This document shows positions 34,820-44,617 of a stretch of 64,000 nucleotides of DNA, piece by piece; position 1 is the first letter of the stretch; each line of letters begins with the position of its first letter. Made by a program: the position numbers and the translations under genes. Source of the stretch: Litorilituus sp. (GTDB lineage Bacteria; Pseudomonadota; Gammaproteobacteria; Enterobacterales; Alteromonadaceae); contig JASMAS010000015.1 in NCBI GenBank assembly GCA_030754235.1, positions 1 to 64,000 of the forward strand, given 5' to 3'. The notes beneath the pieces are model-generated. The model was not told the DNA's origin and did not search any database. It saw only the letters and a program-made list of their open reading frames with translations.

Positions 34820-35599
34820 GTGACCACACCTTATTATTCTACACTGCTTGCACCGATATTAAATTTTCTTCAATGTGAAACTCCCGACTCATGGATAAAT
34901 GAAGCAAAAAAAACAGAAAACTTACCGGTTATTTTGTTGGATCACCTCGCGTGTGAGTTAAAAGCGGGTCAAACAGCGATGTTTTTAATACGAAAATATG
35001 CTGTTGATAAAGAAAGTAGCCAGATATTATTTGAGTGGTTTAAACCTTATGAAGATTTTCTCTATCGAAAGCAAGGTAACTTACAATCACTTAACAATAA
35101 AAATAATTTAACTAAAGCTATTTTACCTAAAAACAACTCACCCTATAGCCAAGACTTAATTGATAAAATGGTGTTATTAATAAAAGAAGAATTGCATCAT
35201 TTTTACCAAGTGTTAGAAATTATGGAAGATCGTAATATTTCTTATCAGGGGATCAAAGCAGGCCGTTATGCCAAAGGTATGATGAAGCATGTGACGACTT
35301 ATGAGCCTAATGCTCTAATAGATAAGTTAATCATAGGTGCTTATATTGAAGCACGTTCATGTGAACGTTTTGCGAAATTAGCGCCACACTTAGATGACGA
35401 GTTAAATCAATTTTATGTATCATTATTGCGCTCAGAAGCTCGTCACTATCAAGATTATTTAGCGTTAGCTGAGCAAGTTTCAGGTGGCGATGTCAGTGAA
35501 CGTGTTGCGTACTTTGGTAAGGTTGAAGCTGAATTGATATCAACACCAGATAATGATTTTAAGTTTCATTCCGGTGTACCAATATTTAGAGCAAATTAA
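34820..35599 (+). CDS. miaE: tRNA 2-methylthio-N6-isopentenyladenosine hydroxylase MiaE
   Basis: MiaE is a non-haem di-iron enzyme that hydroxylates ms2i6A37 of tRNA using oxygen. The 259-residue product is a ferritin-like four-helix bundle with carboxylate and His ligands in HLACELKAGQTAM (near 42), KEELHHFYQVLEIM (near 125), IEARSCERF (near 176) and SEARHYQDY (near 207). The start is GTG 34820 with no ATG nearby. In bacteria with MiaE the modification reports on oxygen supply. It converges with lpxH. Confidence 0.94.
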   Translation: MTTPYYSTLLAPILNFLQCETPDSWINEAKKTENLPVILLDHLACELKAGQTAMFLIRKYAVDKESSQILFEWFKPYEDFLYRKQGNLQSLNNKNNLTKAILPKNNSPYSQDLIDKMVLLIKEELHHFYQVLEIMEDRNISYQGIKAGRYAKGMMKHVTTYEPNALIDKLIIGAYIEARSCERFAKLAPHLDDELNQFYVSLLRSEARHYQDYLALAEQVSGGDVSERVAYFGKVEAELISTPDNDFKFHSGVPIFRAN

Positions 35600-35674
35600 A
35601 GTTATTTTCTTCTCGATATTATTTACTAATGCCATTAATTAAGGTCATTGCTATAACTCAACAGCAACTTGATT

Positions 35675-35711
35675 AAAATTGCTCATCCTAAGCGTCAAGA
35701 ATGAGCAGTTT
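35675..35711. terminator. Hairpin between convergent miaE and lpxH
   Basis: TGCTCAT (35680-35686) pairs with ATGAGCA (35701-35707), with A-rich and T-rich flanks on either side. A bidirectional terminator is likely but the T tract is short. Confidence 0.55.
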
Positions 35712-35742
35712 AAGAGAGATAAACTTTGATAATAACCCGTAC

Positions 35743-36528
35743 TTAAACTAATGGCGTATTCATTAACTCAATCTGGTCTGGTGTCACTTTGAGCCAAGCT
35801 CCTTGCTCGTACCAATCACCTAACACAATACGTTTAGCTTCTTTATTATTAACCCTTAATTGATGTATATCAGGTCTGTGGGTATGACCATGAATCAGTA
35901 ATTGGCTATGATATTTTGCTAAACAACTTACTACTTCTTCATGGGTAACATCCATAATACCTTGAGGCTTATTGGCGGTTGCTGCAGCGCTTTTTTTACG
36001 ATAGTTGTCAGCCATTTTTTTACGGACAAATAAAGGTAGGTTGGTCATTATTGCTTGCCACCACCATGAACGTGACTTTTTTCGAAATGCTTGATAGGCA
36101 ACATCACGGGTACACAACGTATCGCCGTGCATAATAACAACACTTTTTCCATATAAATCAATTAATTCCACTTCTGGTAATAAGATCATCCCTGACTTTT
36201 TGGCATATTTTTTACCGAGCAAAAAATCTCTGTTACCATGAATGTAATATATTTTGGTACCGGTGTTTGCAAGTGTTAACAGTGCGTTAGCAATCGTCGC
36301 GATATAAGCGCTATCGTCATCATCTCCAATCCAAGCTTCAAATAAGTCTCCGAGTATATAGAGCACTCGAGCTTGTACCGCATCGTTTTTTAAAAAACGT
36401 AAAAAACAGGCAGTAATGTCTGGCCTGTTCTGTGCTAGGTGCAAATCAGCAACAAAATAAGTAATATCTTGTTGCTGATTTGAATGTGAATGAAGCAATG
36501 AAGGATTACTCAACAATGGCTGATTCAA
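35743..36528 (-). CDS. lpxH: UDP-2,3-diacylglucosamine diphosphatase LpxH
   Basis: LpxH hydrolyses UDP-2,3-diacylglucosamine to lipid X in lipid A synthesis. It is a di-manganese calcineurin-type phosphatase with motifs FVADLHLA (about 25-32), [14 protein letters not shown] (about 59-72), GNRDF (about 101) and HGHTHRPDI (about 215). No ATG or GTG precedes the core: the frame offers TTG at 36526, 36514 and 36511, so translation probably begins at a TTG. The longest form overlaps ppiB by 23 nt; TTG 36511 overlaps its stop by three codons. Co-transcription and coupling with ppiB are likely. Confidence 0.93.
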   Translation of the reverse strand: MNQPLLSNPSLLHSHSNQQQDITYFVADLHLAQNRPDITACFLRFLKNDAVQARVLYILGDLFEAWIGDDDDSAYIATIANALLTLANTGTKIYYIHGNRDFLLGKKYAKKSGMILLPEVELIDLYGKSVVIMHGDTLCTRDVAYQAFRKKSRSWWWQAIMTNLPLFVRKKMADNYRKKSAAATANKPQGIMDVTHEEVVSCLAKYHSQLLIHGHTHRPDIHQLRVNNKEAKRIVLGDWYEQGAWLKVTPDQIELMNTPLV

Positions 36529-36997
36529 TTAAAATATCTTCTTTTGGTACATCACCGTGACCAAACATGTTGCCGGTTTCAGCTAAGGCCATTTTGTCAA
36601 TGACATCCATACCTTCAACTACTTCGCCAAATACACAGTAACCCCAACCTTGAAGTGATTCATTTTTAAAGTCTAAGAAGTCATTGTCTGTTAAGTTGAT
36701 AAAAAACTGCGCAGAAGCTGAATGAGGCTCTTGGGTACGAGCCATAGCGATAGACCCGCGTTGATTAGTTAAGCCATTATTTGCTTCATTTTTAATACTT
36801 GCACGAGTTTCTTTTTCTTCTAAACCAGGAGCAAAACCACCACCTTGTGCCATAAATCCTTTTATTACACGGTGAAAAATAGTCCCGTTATAGTGACCTT
36901 CTTCCACGTATTGTTGAAAGTTTTTAGCGGTAGTTGGCGCTTTATCAAAGTTTAACTCAATTTTAATATCACCCAGCGTTGTTTTGAAAATAATCAT
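36506..36997 (-). CDS. ppiB: Cytoplasmic peptidyl-prolyl isomerase B
   Basis: PpiB is a cyclophilin that catalyses cis-trans isomerisation of proline bonds. The 163-residue product has the cyclophilin core: [13 protein letters not shown] (near 41), the catalytic Arg in [23 protein letters not shown] (near 82) and [14 protein letters not shown] (near 126). There is no signal peptide, so it is the cytoplasmic form. The E. coli order ppiB-lpxH, with cysS divergent, is kept. Confidence 0.97.
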   Translation of the reverse strand: MIIFKTTLGDIKIELNFDKAPTTAKNFQQYVEEGHYNGTIFHRVIKGFMAQGGGFAPGLEEKETRASIKNEANNGLTNQRGSIAMARTQEPHSASAQFFINLTDNDFLDFKNESLQGWGYCVFGEVVEGMDVIDKMALAETGNMFGHGDVPKEDILIESAIVE

Positions 36998-37147
36998 AGT
37001 GTTCTCGTTTACAGAAAAAAATTATCAGAATTGTACGCTAAGTTGACAGAAAGTGCATCTGCTATGGTGATCCAAAAACGCCCTTGAGGTACAATCTCTT
37101 TTCAAATTATACCATTAGCTTTTAACTCGCAGGAGTCGCACCCCCTC

Positions 37148-38554
37148 ATGTTACAGATATACAATACTTTAACCCGCAAAAAGGAAGTTTTTACCCCAAT
37201 TAATCCTGGTAAAGTAGGCTTGTATGTATGTGGTTGTACGGTTTACGACTTATGTCATATTGGTCACGCTCGCACTTATATTAGTTTCGATAACATTGCC
37301 CGTTATATGCGATTTTCTGGTTTAGAGGTGAATTATGTGCGTAACATTACTGACGTTGAAGATAAAATCATTAACCGTGCTATTGAAAATAATGAGACAC
37401 CAGAACAACTAACAGAGCGCACCATTGGTTATATGCATGAAGATTTTGATGCTTTAAATATGGCAAGGCCAGATCTTGAGCCGCGCGTAACCACTCACAT
37501 GGGTGAAATTATCACCATGATTGAAACCTTGGTAACTAAAAATCATGCCTATATTGCAGGTGGTCAAGCTAATGAAACAGGTCAAGGAGATGTGTTATTT
37601 GATGTTTCAAGTTTTGATGATTACGGTAAATTAAGCGGCCAAAATTTAGAACAATTACAAGCTGGCTCCCGCGTTGATGTGGATAAAACAAAAAATAATC
37701 CATTAGACTTTGTTTTATGGAAATCAGCTAAACCTGGTGAGCCAAGTTGGTCTTCTCCATGGGGAGAAGGACGTCCAGGCTGGCATATTGAGTGCTCAGC
37801 AATGAATGCAAAAGAACTTGGTCATCATTTTGATATTCACGGTGGAGGTTCTGATTTACAGTTTCCTCACCATGAAAATGAAGTTGCTCAAAGTTGTTGT
37901 GCTCTGGATACGCCTTATGTAAATTACTGGATGCATACCGGTATGGTACAAGTAGACCAAGAAAAAATGTCTAAATCTTTAGGGAATTTTTTCACTATTC
38001 GTGATGTACTGGCTCAGTATGATGCTGAAACTGTACGTTTCTTCTTAACAACAGGGCATTACCGAAGTCAGCTAAACTATTCAACCGATAACTTAACACA
38101 AGCAAGAGCCTCATTAGAGCGTATTTATACTGCATTAAGAGATGTTGATATGGTCACAGATTTTGTACTTAATAGAGAGTCAACTTACGTACAGCAATTT
38201 TGCCAAGCGATGGATGATGATATCAACACGCCACAAGCGATTGCGATATTATTTGAAATAGCCAAAGAGCTGAATGTCGCAAAAGAAAAAGACAAAAAAG
38301 TAGCGTCGATGCTTGCGAGTACACTTAAAGCATTAGGTGGTGTTATCGGTTTATTACAACTTGACCCTGCCAGCTTCTTACAGGGGAAAAATGATGATGG
38401 TGAAGTGGCGATAATTGAAGCATTAATTGCTCAGCGTAATCAAGCACGAGCAGATAAAAACTGGTCACTTGCTGATGAAGCGAGAGACAAATTAAATGCA
38501 ATGAGTATTGTTTTAGAAGATAGCGCAGGTAAAACAACTTGGCGTAAAGCTTAA
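37148..38554 (+). CDS. cysS: Cysteinyl-tRNA synthetase
   Basis: CysRS charges tRNA-Cys. The 468-residue class I synthetase has zinc ligand Cys28 in [15 protein letters not shown] at 37-40, later zinc ligands in HIECSAMN (near 218) and HHENEVAQS (near 244), and KMSKS at 273-277, followed by the anticodon-binding helical bundle. It is divergent from ppiB and converges with folD across a GC-rich repeated gap. Confidence 0.98.
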   Translation: MLQIYNTLTRKKEVFTPINPGKVGLYVCGCTVYDLCHIGHARTYISFDNIARYMRFSGLEVNYVRNITDVEDKIINRAIENNETPEQLTERTIGYMHEDFDALNMARPDLEPRVTTHMGEIITMIETLVTKNHAYIAGGQANETGQGDVLFDVSSFDDYGKLSGQNLEQLQAGSRVDVDKTKNNPLDFVLWKSAKPGEPSWSSPWGEGRPGWHIECSAMNAKELGHHFDIHGGGSDLQFPHHENEVAQSCCALDTPYVNYWMHTGMVQVDQEKMSKSLGNFFTIRDVLAQYDAETVRFFLTTGHYRSQLNYSTDNLTQARASLERIYTALRDVDMVTDFVLNRESTYVQQFCQAMDDDINTPQAIAILFEIAKELNVAKEKDKKVASMLASTLKALGGVIGLLQLDPASFLQGKNDDGEVAIIEALIAQRNQARADKNWSLADEARDKLNAMSIVLEDSAGKTTWRKA

Positions 38555-38582
38555 GACTTTGCTCATGTGACTGCTTTCTTTG

Positions 38583-38712
38583 ACAACCCCACCCTTGGGC
38601 TGTTCCCTTCGCGCTCAGGGCAACTCAAACGCTCAGGGGCAACGTAGGCCTCAGGGTGAATGCTAAACAATAGCTGTCTCATTGTCCTGAGTTTGTCGAA
38701 GGAAGCTGTCTT
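38583..38712. repeat. GC-rich intergenic repeat block between cysS and folD
   Basis: The gap holds GCTCAGGGCAAC (38613) and near-copies GCTCAGGGGCAAC (38631) and CCTCAGGGTGAA (38649). Near 38682 is GTCCTGAGTTTGTCGAAGG. The reverse complement of that last segment (CCTTCGACAAACTCAGGAC) is like a short palindromic motif seen in intergenic regions of many bacteria. Composition is clearly more GC-rich than the surroundings. Confidence 0.6.
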
Positions 38713-38754
38713 CAACTGATCATCTTTTTCGCTCACAATGCGCAGGTACGTTTG

Positions 38755-39609
38755 TTACTTTCCAAATTGCTCACAAGCAATTAAGGTGTTTTCAATCAGA
38801 CTTGCTACCGTCATTGGTCCTACACCACCAGGAACAGGCGTAATAAAAGCCGCCTTATTTTTTGCCGCATCAAAGCCAACATCACCGACAAGTTTCCCCG
38901 AATCTAAACGGTTAATACCTACATCAATAACTGTTGCTCCCTCTTTTATCCATTCGCCAGGAATAAAAGCAGGTTTACCTACAGCAACAACAACTAAATC
39001 GGCATTGCGCACTTTAGACTCTAAATCGTTGGTAAATCTATGGGTTGTCGTTACCGTACAACCAGCAAGTAATAACTCAAGTGTCATAGGGCGGCCAACA
39101 ATATTAGAAGCTCCTACCACTAAAGCTTCTAAACCATGGGGTTTCACGCCCGTTGATTCAATTAACTCCATAATCCCTTTTGGAGTGCATGGGCGAAGGC
39201 CTGGTTGACGTAGTGCTAACTTACCGACATTTGAAGGGTGAAAGCCATCAACATCCTTTTCAGGGTTGATATGTTCAATGACTAAATTAGCATCTAGCTC
39301 TTTAGGTAAGGGTAATTGCACTAAAATGCCGTCAATGGCATCGTCAGTATTAAGCTCATCGATCAACTGGTACAGTTCATCTTGACTGGTTGTTTCAGGT
39401 AAGTCATAAGAGCGTGAAACAAAACCGACTTCTTCGCATGCTTTTCGTTTACTGCCAACATAGACTTGTGAAGCAGCATCACAGCCAACTAAAATAACAG
39501 CTAAGCCTGGAGCTCTTTGGCCATTACTAATTCGTTGGGTGACTTTTGCTTTTACTGTATCTCTTAGTTGCTTGGCAATATGCTTGCCGTCAATCAATGA
39601 TGCCGTCAT
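38755..39609 (-). CDS. folD: Methylene-THF dehydrogenase/cyclohydrolase FolD
   Basis: FolD interconverts methylene-, methenyl- and formyl-tetrahydrofolate with NADP. The 284-residue product has the catalytic Lys in [14 protein letters not shown] (near 50-62), [12 protein letters not shown] (near 95), the conserved [13 protein letters not shown] (near 120) and the C-terminal [11 protein letters not shown] (near 258). It has about the normal length and converges with cysS. Upstream a gap of 324 nt leads to the tRNA cluster and carries its promoter. Confidence 0.98.
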   Translation of the reverse strand: MTASLIDGKHIAKQLRDTVKAKVTQRISNGQRAPGLAVILVGCDAASQVYVGSKRKACEEVGFVSRSYDLPETTSQDELYQLIDELNTDDAIDGILVQLPLPKELDANLVIEHINPEKDVDGFHPSNVGKLALRQPGLRPCTPKGIMELIESTGVKPHGLEALVVGASNIVGRPMTLELLLAGCTVTTTHRFTNDLESKVRNADLVVVAVGKPAFIPGEWIKEGATVIDVGINRLDSGKLVGDVGFDAAKNKAAFITPVPGGVGPMTVASLIENTLIACEQFGK

Positions 39610-39855
39610 AATAATTAATTGTAACCTTGAATAGATAGTGAAATTGATGGGCTAATTAAAGCGGTGCTATTTTGCCATAAAGTGAAAATCATATATAGCT
39701 ACTAAGAGAATAAATTCGTTAAATAATAAAAATTTTACTTCCTATTTGTATGCTGTCATTATTCATTGCGTGCTCAAGCTAGTCGACATATTTTGATACT
39801 AATCGTGCAAGTTGCATTAAAAGTGAACGAACAGGTATTTTTTTATAAAAAAAGT

Positions 39856-39884
39856 TTGACTGGAATGGCGCAACTCGGTAATAT
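39856..39884 (+). promoter_or_regulatory. Strong sigma-70 promoter of the tRNA cluster
   Basis: TTGACT (39856-39861) and TAATAT (39879-39884) are 17 nt apart and followed by CCGCACCCG, a GC-rich discriminator typical of stable-RNA promoters. The rest of the 39610-39933 gap shows nothing else clear. Confidence 0.78.
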
Positions 39885-39933
39885 CCGCACCCGTTGAAAG
39901 CAGCTAAGCTTTTTAGTTTCTTTAAGCAAATGT

Positions 39934-40010
39934 CGGTGATTAGCGCAGCTTGGTAGCGCACTTGGTTTGGGTCCAAGGGGTCGCAAGTTCGAATCTTGCA
40001 TCACCGACCA
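39934..40010 (+). tRNA. tRNA-Pro (TGG)
   Basis: A full 77-nt cloverleaf: acceptor CGGTGAT with ATCACCG, anticodon stem CTTGG with CCAAG and loop TTTGGGT (anticodon TGG), T arm GTTCGAATC, and encoded ACCA end. Its sequence is identical to the copy at 40269-40345. Confidence 0.97.
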
Positions 40011-40049
40011 CTTATTTAATAAGTAAGTGAACCTAGTATAAGGTACTGT

Positions 40050-40126
<77 letters not shown>

Positions 40127-40151
40127 TATAACCTTAGGTATGCCAAATTAT

Positions 40152-40228
40152 GGTGGCTATAGCTCAGTTGGTAGAGCCCCGGATTGTGATTCCGGTTGTC
40201 GTGGGTTCAAGTCCCATTAGCCACCCCA
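40152..40228 (+). tRNA. tRNA-His (GTG)
   Basis: GGTGGCTATAGCTCAG with the extra 5' G (G-1) typical of tRNA-His, anticodon loop with GTG in GATTGTGATTC, T arm GTTCAAGTC and CCCA end. The 5' G at 40152 pairs opposite the discriminator. Confidence 0.96.
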
Positions 40229-40268
40229 TCTTTTACTTTACTGCACCTTGCCAGTATAGTTTTAAAAT

Positions 40269-40345
40269 CGGTGATTAGCGCAGCTTGGTAGCGCACTTGG
40301 TTTGGGTCCAAGGGGTCGCAAGTTCGAATCTTGCATCACCGACCA
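40269..40345 (+). tRNA. tRNA-Pro (TGG), second copy
   Basis: Identical over all 77 nt to the copy at 39934-40010, including the TGG anticodon and encoded CCA. It closes the Pro-Arg-His-Pro cluster, which appears to be one transcript from the promoter at 39856. Confidence 0.97.
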
Positions 40346-40536
40346 CTTTTTACTGGTCAAAATCACTGCATTTGTAAAAAGCAGGTGGAAAATGAGTTAA
40401 GTAGAAGTGCAACTACCTTTTTATTGATTTTCTATGTTTTTCAAGGTAAATGACTCAATTGAGTCCAATAAGCTGCAAAGTTTTTTGTGAAAATTCATTT
40501 GAAATCATCTCTATTTTTAGCCTTTAAACTTATCAC

Positions 40537-40565
40537 TTGTATCTTTTTTGAAGCCTCGCTATAAT
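40537..40565 (+). promoter_or_regulatory. Sigma-70 promoter of tig
   Basis: TTGTAT (40537-40542) and a perfect TATAAT (40560-40565) are 17 nt apart. A 5' leader of about 130 nt leads to the tig ATG at 40701. Confidence 0.6.
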
Positions 40566-40700
40566 TCTGCGTCACAAATTTTAACCGTTCGTATGAGCAC
40601 GGCATCTTTTGTTCTTTTATTTACTTCAAAAAGTGAATAAAGTAGGAAATAAATAGATGCATTTTAAATAGCGTAGCACGCTAAGTTTTGAGGTATATAA

Positions 40701-42008
40701 ATGCAAGTTTCAGTTGAGACTACACAAGGTTTGGAACGTCGTTTGACTATTTCTGTTCCTGCCGAAACAGTAGATGTTGAAGTTAAAAACCGTCTTCGTC
40801 AAGTTGCTAAAACCCAGCGTATCAATGGTTTCCGCCCGGGTAAAGTACCACCATCAGTCATTCAAAAGCGTTACGGCCAATCTGTTCGTCAAGAAGTCGC
40901 GGGTGAAATCATGCAGCGTAGCTTTGTTGATGCTATTGTTGCTGAAAAATTAAACCCTGCTGGTCGTCCTGCTTTTACCGCTAAAAGCAATGAAGATGGC
41001 AAAGATTTTGAATTTGATGCAACGTTTGAAGTTTATCCAGAAGTTGAACTTAAAGAGTTAGAAAAAATTGCTGTTGAGCGTCCCGCTGTTGAAGTAACAG
41101 ACAAAGATTTAGATGAAATGTTTGTCACATTACAAAAGCAACATCAAACGTGGAAAGAGAACAAGCGAAAAACGAAGAAAGGCGACCGATTAACAATTGA
41201 TTTCACTGGCCGCATTGACGGTGAAGAGTTTGAAGGTGGCAAAGCTGAAAGTTTTGAGCTTGAGCTTGGCGCTGGCCGAATGATCCCCGGCTTTGAAAAA
41301 GAAGTAACGGGTATGAAAGTAGGTGAAGAAAAAACTATTTCTGTTACTTTCCCTGAAGATTACCATGCTGAAAACTTAAAAGGTAAAGAAGCAGAGTTTG
41401 ATATTGTTGTTCATAAAACTGAAGGGCCTATTTTACCTGAAATTGATGAAGACTTTGCAAAATTGTTTGGTGTTCAAGAAGGTGGTGTTGAAGCGCTTCG
41501 TGAAGAAGTTGGCAAAAACATGGAGCGTGAATTAAGCCAAGCAGTTAAAGCTAAAGTAAAAGAGCAAGTTATTGAAGGCCTATTAGCCGGTCATGAAGTT
41601 GGTGTGCCTGCTGGTTTAGTTGAGCAAGAAATTGACGTGTTACGTCAACAAGCTATGCAACGTTTCCAAGGTCAAATGGATCCTAAAAACTTACCTGAAT
41701 TACCAAGCGATATGTTCAAAGAACAGGCTGAACGTCGCGTGAAAATTGGTTTATTATTAGGTGAAGTTATTAAAGTAAACGAATTAAAAGTTGATGATGC
41801 TAAAGTAGATGAGTTAATTGCAACCGCCGCTTCTGCTTATGAAGATCCAAAAGAAGTTATTGAATACTATGCAAACAATAAAGAGTTAATGCAACAAATG
41901 CAAAACGTTGCTCTAGAAGAGCAAGCCGTTGAACTTTTAGTTGAAAAAGCAGCAGTAAAAGATAAAAAAGCAAGCTTTAAAGACATTATGAACCCAGAAG
42001 GTAAGTAA
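40701..42008 (+). CDS. tig: Trigger factor
   Basis: Trigger factor is the ribosome-associated chaperone and prolyl isomerase that meets nascent chains. The 435-residue product has the ribosome-docking signature GFRPGKVP at 43-50, an FKBP-type isomerase domain at about 155-245 ([20 protein letters not shown]) and a long helical C-terminal domain. A hairpin terminator follows. The order tig-clpP-clpX-lon-hupB-ppiD is conserved widely in gammaproteobacteria. Confidence 0.98.
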   Translation: MQVSVETTQGLERRLTISVPAETVDVEVKNRLRQVAKTQRINGFRPGKVPPSVIQKRYGQSVRQEVAGEIMQRSFVDAIVAEKLNPAGRPAFTAKSNEDGKDFEFDATFEVYPEVELKELEKIAVERPAVEVTDKDLDEMFVTLQKQHQTWKENKRKTKKGDRLTIDFTGRIDGEEFEGGKAESFELELGAGRMIPGFEKEVTGMKVGEEKTISVTFPEDYHAENLKGKEAEFDIVVHKTEGPILPEIDEDFAKLFGVQEGGVEALREEVGKNMERELSQAVKAKVKEQVIEGLLAGHEVGVPAGLVEQEIDVLRQQAMQRFQGQMDPKNLPELPSDMFKEQAERRVKIGLLLGEVIKVNELKVDDAKVDELIATAASAYEDPKEVIEYYANNKELMQQMQNVALEEQAVELLVEKAAVKDKKASFKDIMNPEGK

Positions 42009-42060
42009 TATACCTGTTCAGTCGTAGTTTTCGATTGACATTAAGCTAAGCAATCGCTTA

Positions 42061-42099
42061 AATGGCTTATATGGAAACATATAAGCCATTTTACTTTTT
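42061..42099 (+). terminator. Terminator of tig
   Basis: A perfect 13-bp stem (AATGGCTTATATG with CATATAAGCCATT) closed by a GAAA tetraloop is followed by TTACTTTTT. clpP starts shortly after, so some read-through or a separate promoter is needed. Confidence 0.75.
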
Positions 42100-42117
42100 A
42101 TAAAGGGATAAAATACC

Positions 42118-42792
42118 TTGTTTAATTCTCAATTTAGTTCTCAATTTAATTCTCAGCACATGTCTCAAACCAATACACCTCAAAATTCAGCTAACTCAAT
42201 TGAAAGTGCTTTAGTACCTATGGTTGTAGAACAAACAGCCAAAGGTGAACGCTCTTATGATATCTATTCACGCTTGTTAAAAGAGCGAGTGATTTTTTTA
42301 TGTGGTCAAGTTGAAGACCATATGGCCAATTTAATTATTGCGCAACTATTGTTTTTAGAGTCAGAAAGCCCAGACAAAGATATTTTTCTTTATATTAACT
42401 CTCCTGGCGGATCTGTTACTGCGGGTATGGCCATTTACGATACAATGAAATTCATTAAGCCTAATATCAGTACTGTATGTATTGGCCAGGCAGCGAGTAT
42501 GGGCGCATTCTTGCTTTCTGGTGGTGAAAAAGGTAAGCGCTACTGTTTACCTAACGCGCGTGTGATGATCCATCAACCATTAGGGGGCTTTCAAGGCCAG
42601 GCCTCTGATTTTGAAATTCATGCTAAAGAAATATTATTTATTAAAGATAAATTAAATCGCTTAATGGCAGAGCATACAGGGAAGCCATTAAAGACAGTTG
42701 CGCAAGATACTGACCGAGATAACTTCTTAAGTGCAGAAGCGGCGGTTGAATATGGCTTAGTTGATGCCATATTAGAACAACGATTAGATTAA
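42118..42792 (+). CDS. clpP: ATP-dependent Clp protease proteolytic subunit
   Basis: ClpP forms the barrel that degrades proteins fed by ClpX or ClpA, including tmRNA-tagged ones. The product has catalytic Ser in [14 protein letters not shown], His in [16 protein letters not shown] and Asp in the C-terminal DRDNF. The start is probably TTG 42118, with AAGGGA 9 nt upstream; the first ATG (42160) has no ribosome site. The TTG form has 224 residues and begins [16 protein letters not shown] after Met, a short internal repeat ahead of the normal mature N-terminus ALVPMVVEQ. The pro-segment is therefore longer than in E. coli. Confidence 0.96.
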   Translation: MFNSQFSSQFNSQHMSQTNTPQNSANSIESALVPMVVEQTAKGERSYDIYSRLLKERVIFLCGQVEDHMANLIIAQLLFLESESPDKDIFLYINSPGGSVTAGMAIYDTMKFIKPNISTVCIGQAASMGAFLLSGGEKGKRYCLPNARVMIHQPLGGFQGQASDFEIHAKEILFIKDKLNRLMAEHTGKPLKTVAQDTDRDNFLSAEAAVEYGLVDAILEQRLD

Positions 42793-42926
42793 TATTGTTC
42801 AATGGCCACTAATGCCAAAAACATTAAGTAGCCAGTAGCACAAAAATAATTAACGTAATACTACTATAATTAGAGTGACGGGTAATTGAAAAGTAATAAC
42901 AGAATAAAACGATTTAGAGGCAGGGT

Positions 42927-44204
42927 ATGACCGATATTAAAAATGGTGACGGTGATAACGGTAAGTTACTTTACTGCTCATTTTGTGGCAAAAGCCAACA
43001 TGAAGTGCGCAAGTTGATTGCTGGCCCATCAGTGTTTGTGTGTGATGAGTGTGTTGAACTATGTAACGACATTATTCGTGAAGAAGTAAAAGAAATTTTA
43101 CCACAAGAAGAGAAAGAAGCACTCCCTTCACCGGTAGAAATTCGTGAAAGTTTAGATGATTATGTTATCGGCCAAGAGCATGCCAAAAAGGTACTCGCGG
43201 TAGCGGTATATAATCACTATAAGCGTTTACGTAACGGTGATTCACACAATGGTGTAGAGCTAGGTAAAAGTAATATTTTACTTATAGGTCCAACAGGTAG
43301 TGGTAAAACATTGCTTGCTCAAACGCTAGCTCGTTTACTTGATGTACCCTTTACAATGGCTGATGCAACCACGTTAACTGAAGCAGGTTATGTAGGGGAA
43401 GATGTTGAGAACATCATCCAAAAACTACTGCAAAAATGTGATTATGATGTCGATAAAGCGCAGCGTGGTATAGTTTACATTGATGAAATTGATAAAATTT
43501 CACGCAAATCAGATAACCCGTCGATTACTCGTGATGTTTCGGGGGAAGGAGTCCAACAAGCCCTATTAAAACTGATTGAGGGGACCATTGCTTCAGTACC
43601 ACCACAAGGTGGAAGAAAGCATCCTCAACAAGAGTTTTTACAAGTGGACACTTCTAAAATACTCTTTATTTGTGGTGGTGCTTTTGCTGGCTTAGATAAA
43701 GTAATAGAGCAACGTTGCCATACCGGAACAGGAATTGGTTTTGGTGCCGAAGTGCGCAGTAAAGATCAAGAAAAATCTCTTACCGAGCGTTTTGAAGATG
43801 TTGAGCCGGAAGATTTAGTTAAATATGGCTTGATACCAGAATTTATTGGACGTTTACCTGTTGTCGCCACACTACGCGAGTTAGATGAAGCAGCATTGAT
43901 TCAAATTCTTCAAGAGCCTAAAAATGCTTTAACTAAACAGTTTTCTGCATTATTTGACATGGAAAAGGTTGAATTAGAATTTAGAGAAGATGCTTTGCAC
44001 GCCATTGCCAGAAAAGCCATGGATAGAAAAACAGGGGCAAGAGGCTTACGTTCAATTGTCGAAGCTGTTTTACTCGATACTATGTATGAATTGCCATCAA
44101 TGGAAAATGTCAGCAAAGTGGTCGTTGATGAAACAACCATTAAAGGCGAGTCAAAACCTTTAGTCATTTATGACAATCAACCAGATCAAGCAGCATCTGA
44201 ATAA
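42927..44204 (+). CDS. clpX: ClpX ATPase subunit of ClpXP
   Basis: ClpX unfolds substrates, including ssrA-tagged proteins, and passes them to ClpP. The 425-residue product has the N-terminal zinc finger with Cys17, Cys20, Cys39 and Cys42, Walker A GPTGSGKT at 121-128, Walker [11 protein letters not shown] near 187, and the ClpP-binding IGF-type loop in [10 protein letters not shown] near 270. It follows clpP by 134 nt and is ended by a terminator. Confidence 0.98.
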   Translation: MTDIKNGDGDNGKLLYCSFCGKSQHEVRKLIAGPSVFVCDECVELCNDIIREEVKEILPQEEKEALPSPVEIRESLDDYVIGQEHAKKVLAVAVYNHYKRLRNGDSHNGVELGKSNILLIGPTGSGKTLLAQTLARLLDVPFTMADATTLTEAGYVGEDVENIIQKLLQKCDYDVDKAQRGIVYIDEIDKISRKSDNPSITRDVSGEGVQQALLKLIEGTIASVPPQGGRKHPQQEFLQVDTSKILFICGGAFAGLDKVIEQRCHTGTGIGFGAEVRSKDQEKSLTERFEDVEPEDLVKYGLIPEFIGRLPVVATLRELDEAALIQILQEPKNALTKQFSALFDMEKVELEFREDALHAIARKAMDRKTGARGLRSIVEAVLLDTMYELPSMENVSKVVVDETTIKGESKPLVIYDNQPDQAASE

Positions 44205-44221
44205 ATGGTATTGAACTGATG

Positions 44222-44249
44222 AAAAAGAGCTTTTATAGCTCTTTTTTTT
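44222..44249 (+). terminator. Terminator of clpX
   Basis: AAAAAGAGC and GCTCTTTTT form a stem around TTTTATA, ending in a run of eight T. The following stretch to 44520 shows no further clear element. Confidence 0.78.
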
Positions 44250-44532
44250 AATAAAAATCTTAACAGGATAATATCAACAGCCCGTAATTTATTAAGGTAA
44301 TTATGAAGCCGTTATTCGTTTGCCAACGTCCTGCCAAAACGCAAATTTAAGAGGGTACATGCCTCATTATTGATGTTGACAAAGACGCGACATAAAATAA
44401 GTTAACCAGAGCGTGCAAGATATCCTTGTATTGAATAGCCACTTGCTTTGATCTATAACTTGCGTTGAAGTCTTTTAATTACCGTTAATTAGGCAATTAA
44501 TGAGTTTGTTTGATATAAACTTTTATTTTTTG

Positions 44533-44561
44533 CTTGTAAGTTCTACCTTTATCCCCATATT
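44533..44561 (+). promoter_or_regulatory. Sigma-32 heat-shock promoter of lon
   Basis: CTTGTAA (44533-44539) and CCCCATATT (44553-44561) are spaced 13 nt, near the RpoH consensus. It is 57 nt before the lon ATG. A TTGGTAT-type repeat (44572-44590) lies between. Confidence 0.75.
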
Positions 44562-44617
44562 AATTCTATAAAATAATCCGTTTGGTATAAATTACCACTT
44601 TTCTCAAAGAGACAGTC

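Noticed and set aside
38738-39208. Plus-strand frame of 156 codons over folD
   Set aside because: It is antisense to the well-supported folD gene, and its translation is low-complexity (Pro/Thr/Ser) without any recognisable motif.
39779-39976. Minus-strand frame running into tRNA-Pro
   Set aside because: It ends inside a tRNA gene and its upstream part is the tRNA promoter region; nothing supports coding.
44250-44532. Small gene in the clpX-lon gap
   Set aside because: No frame with a start, ribosome site and sensible length could be supported on either strand.
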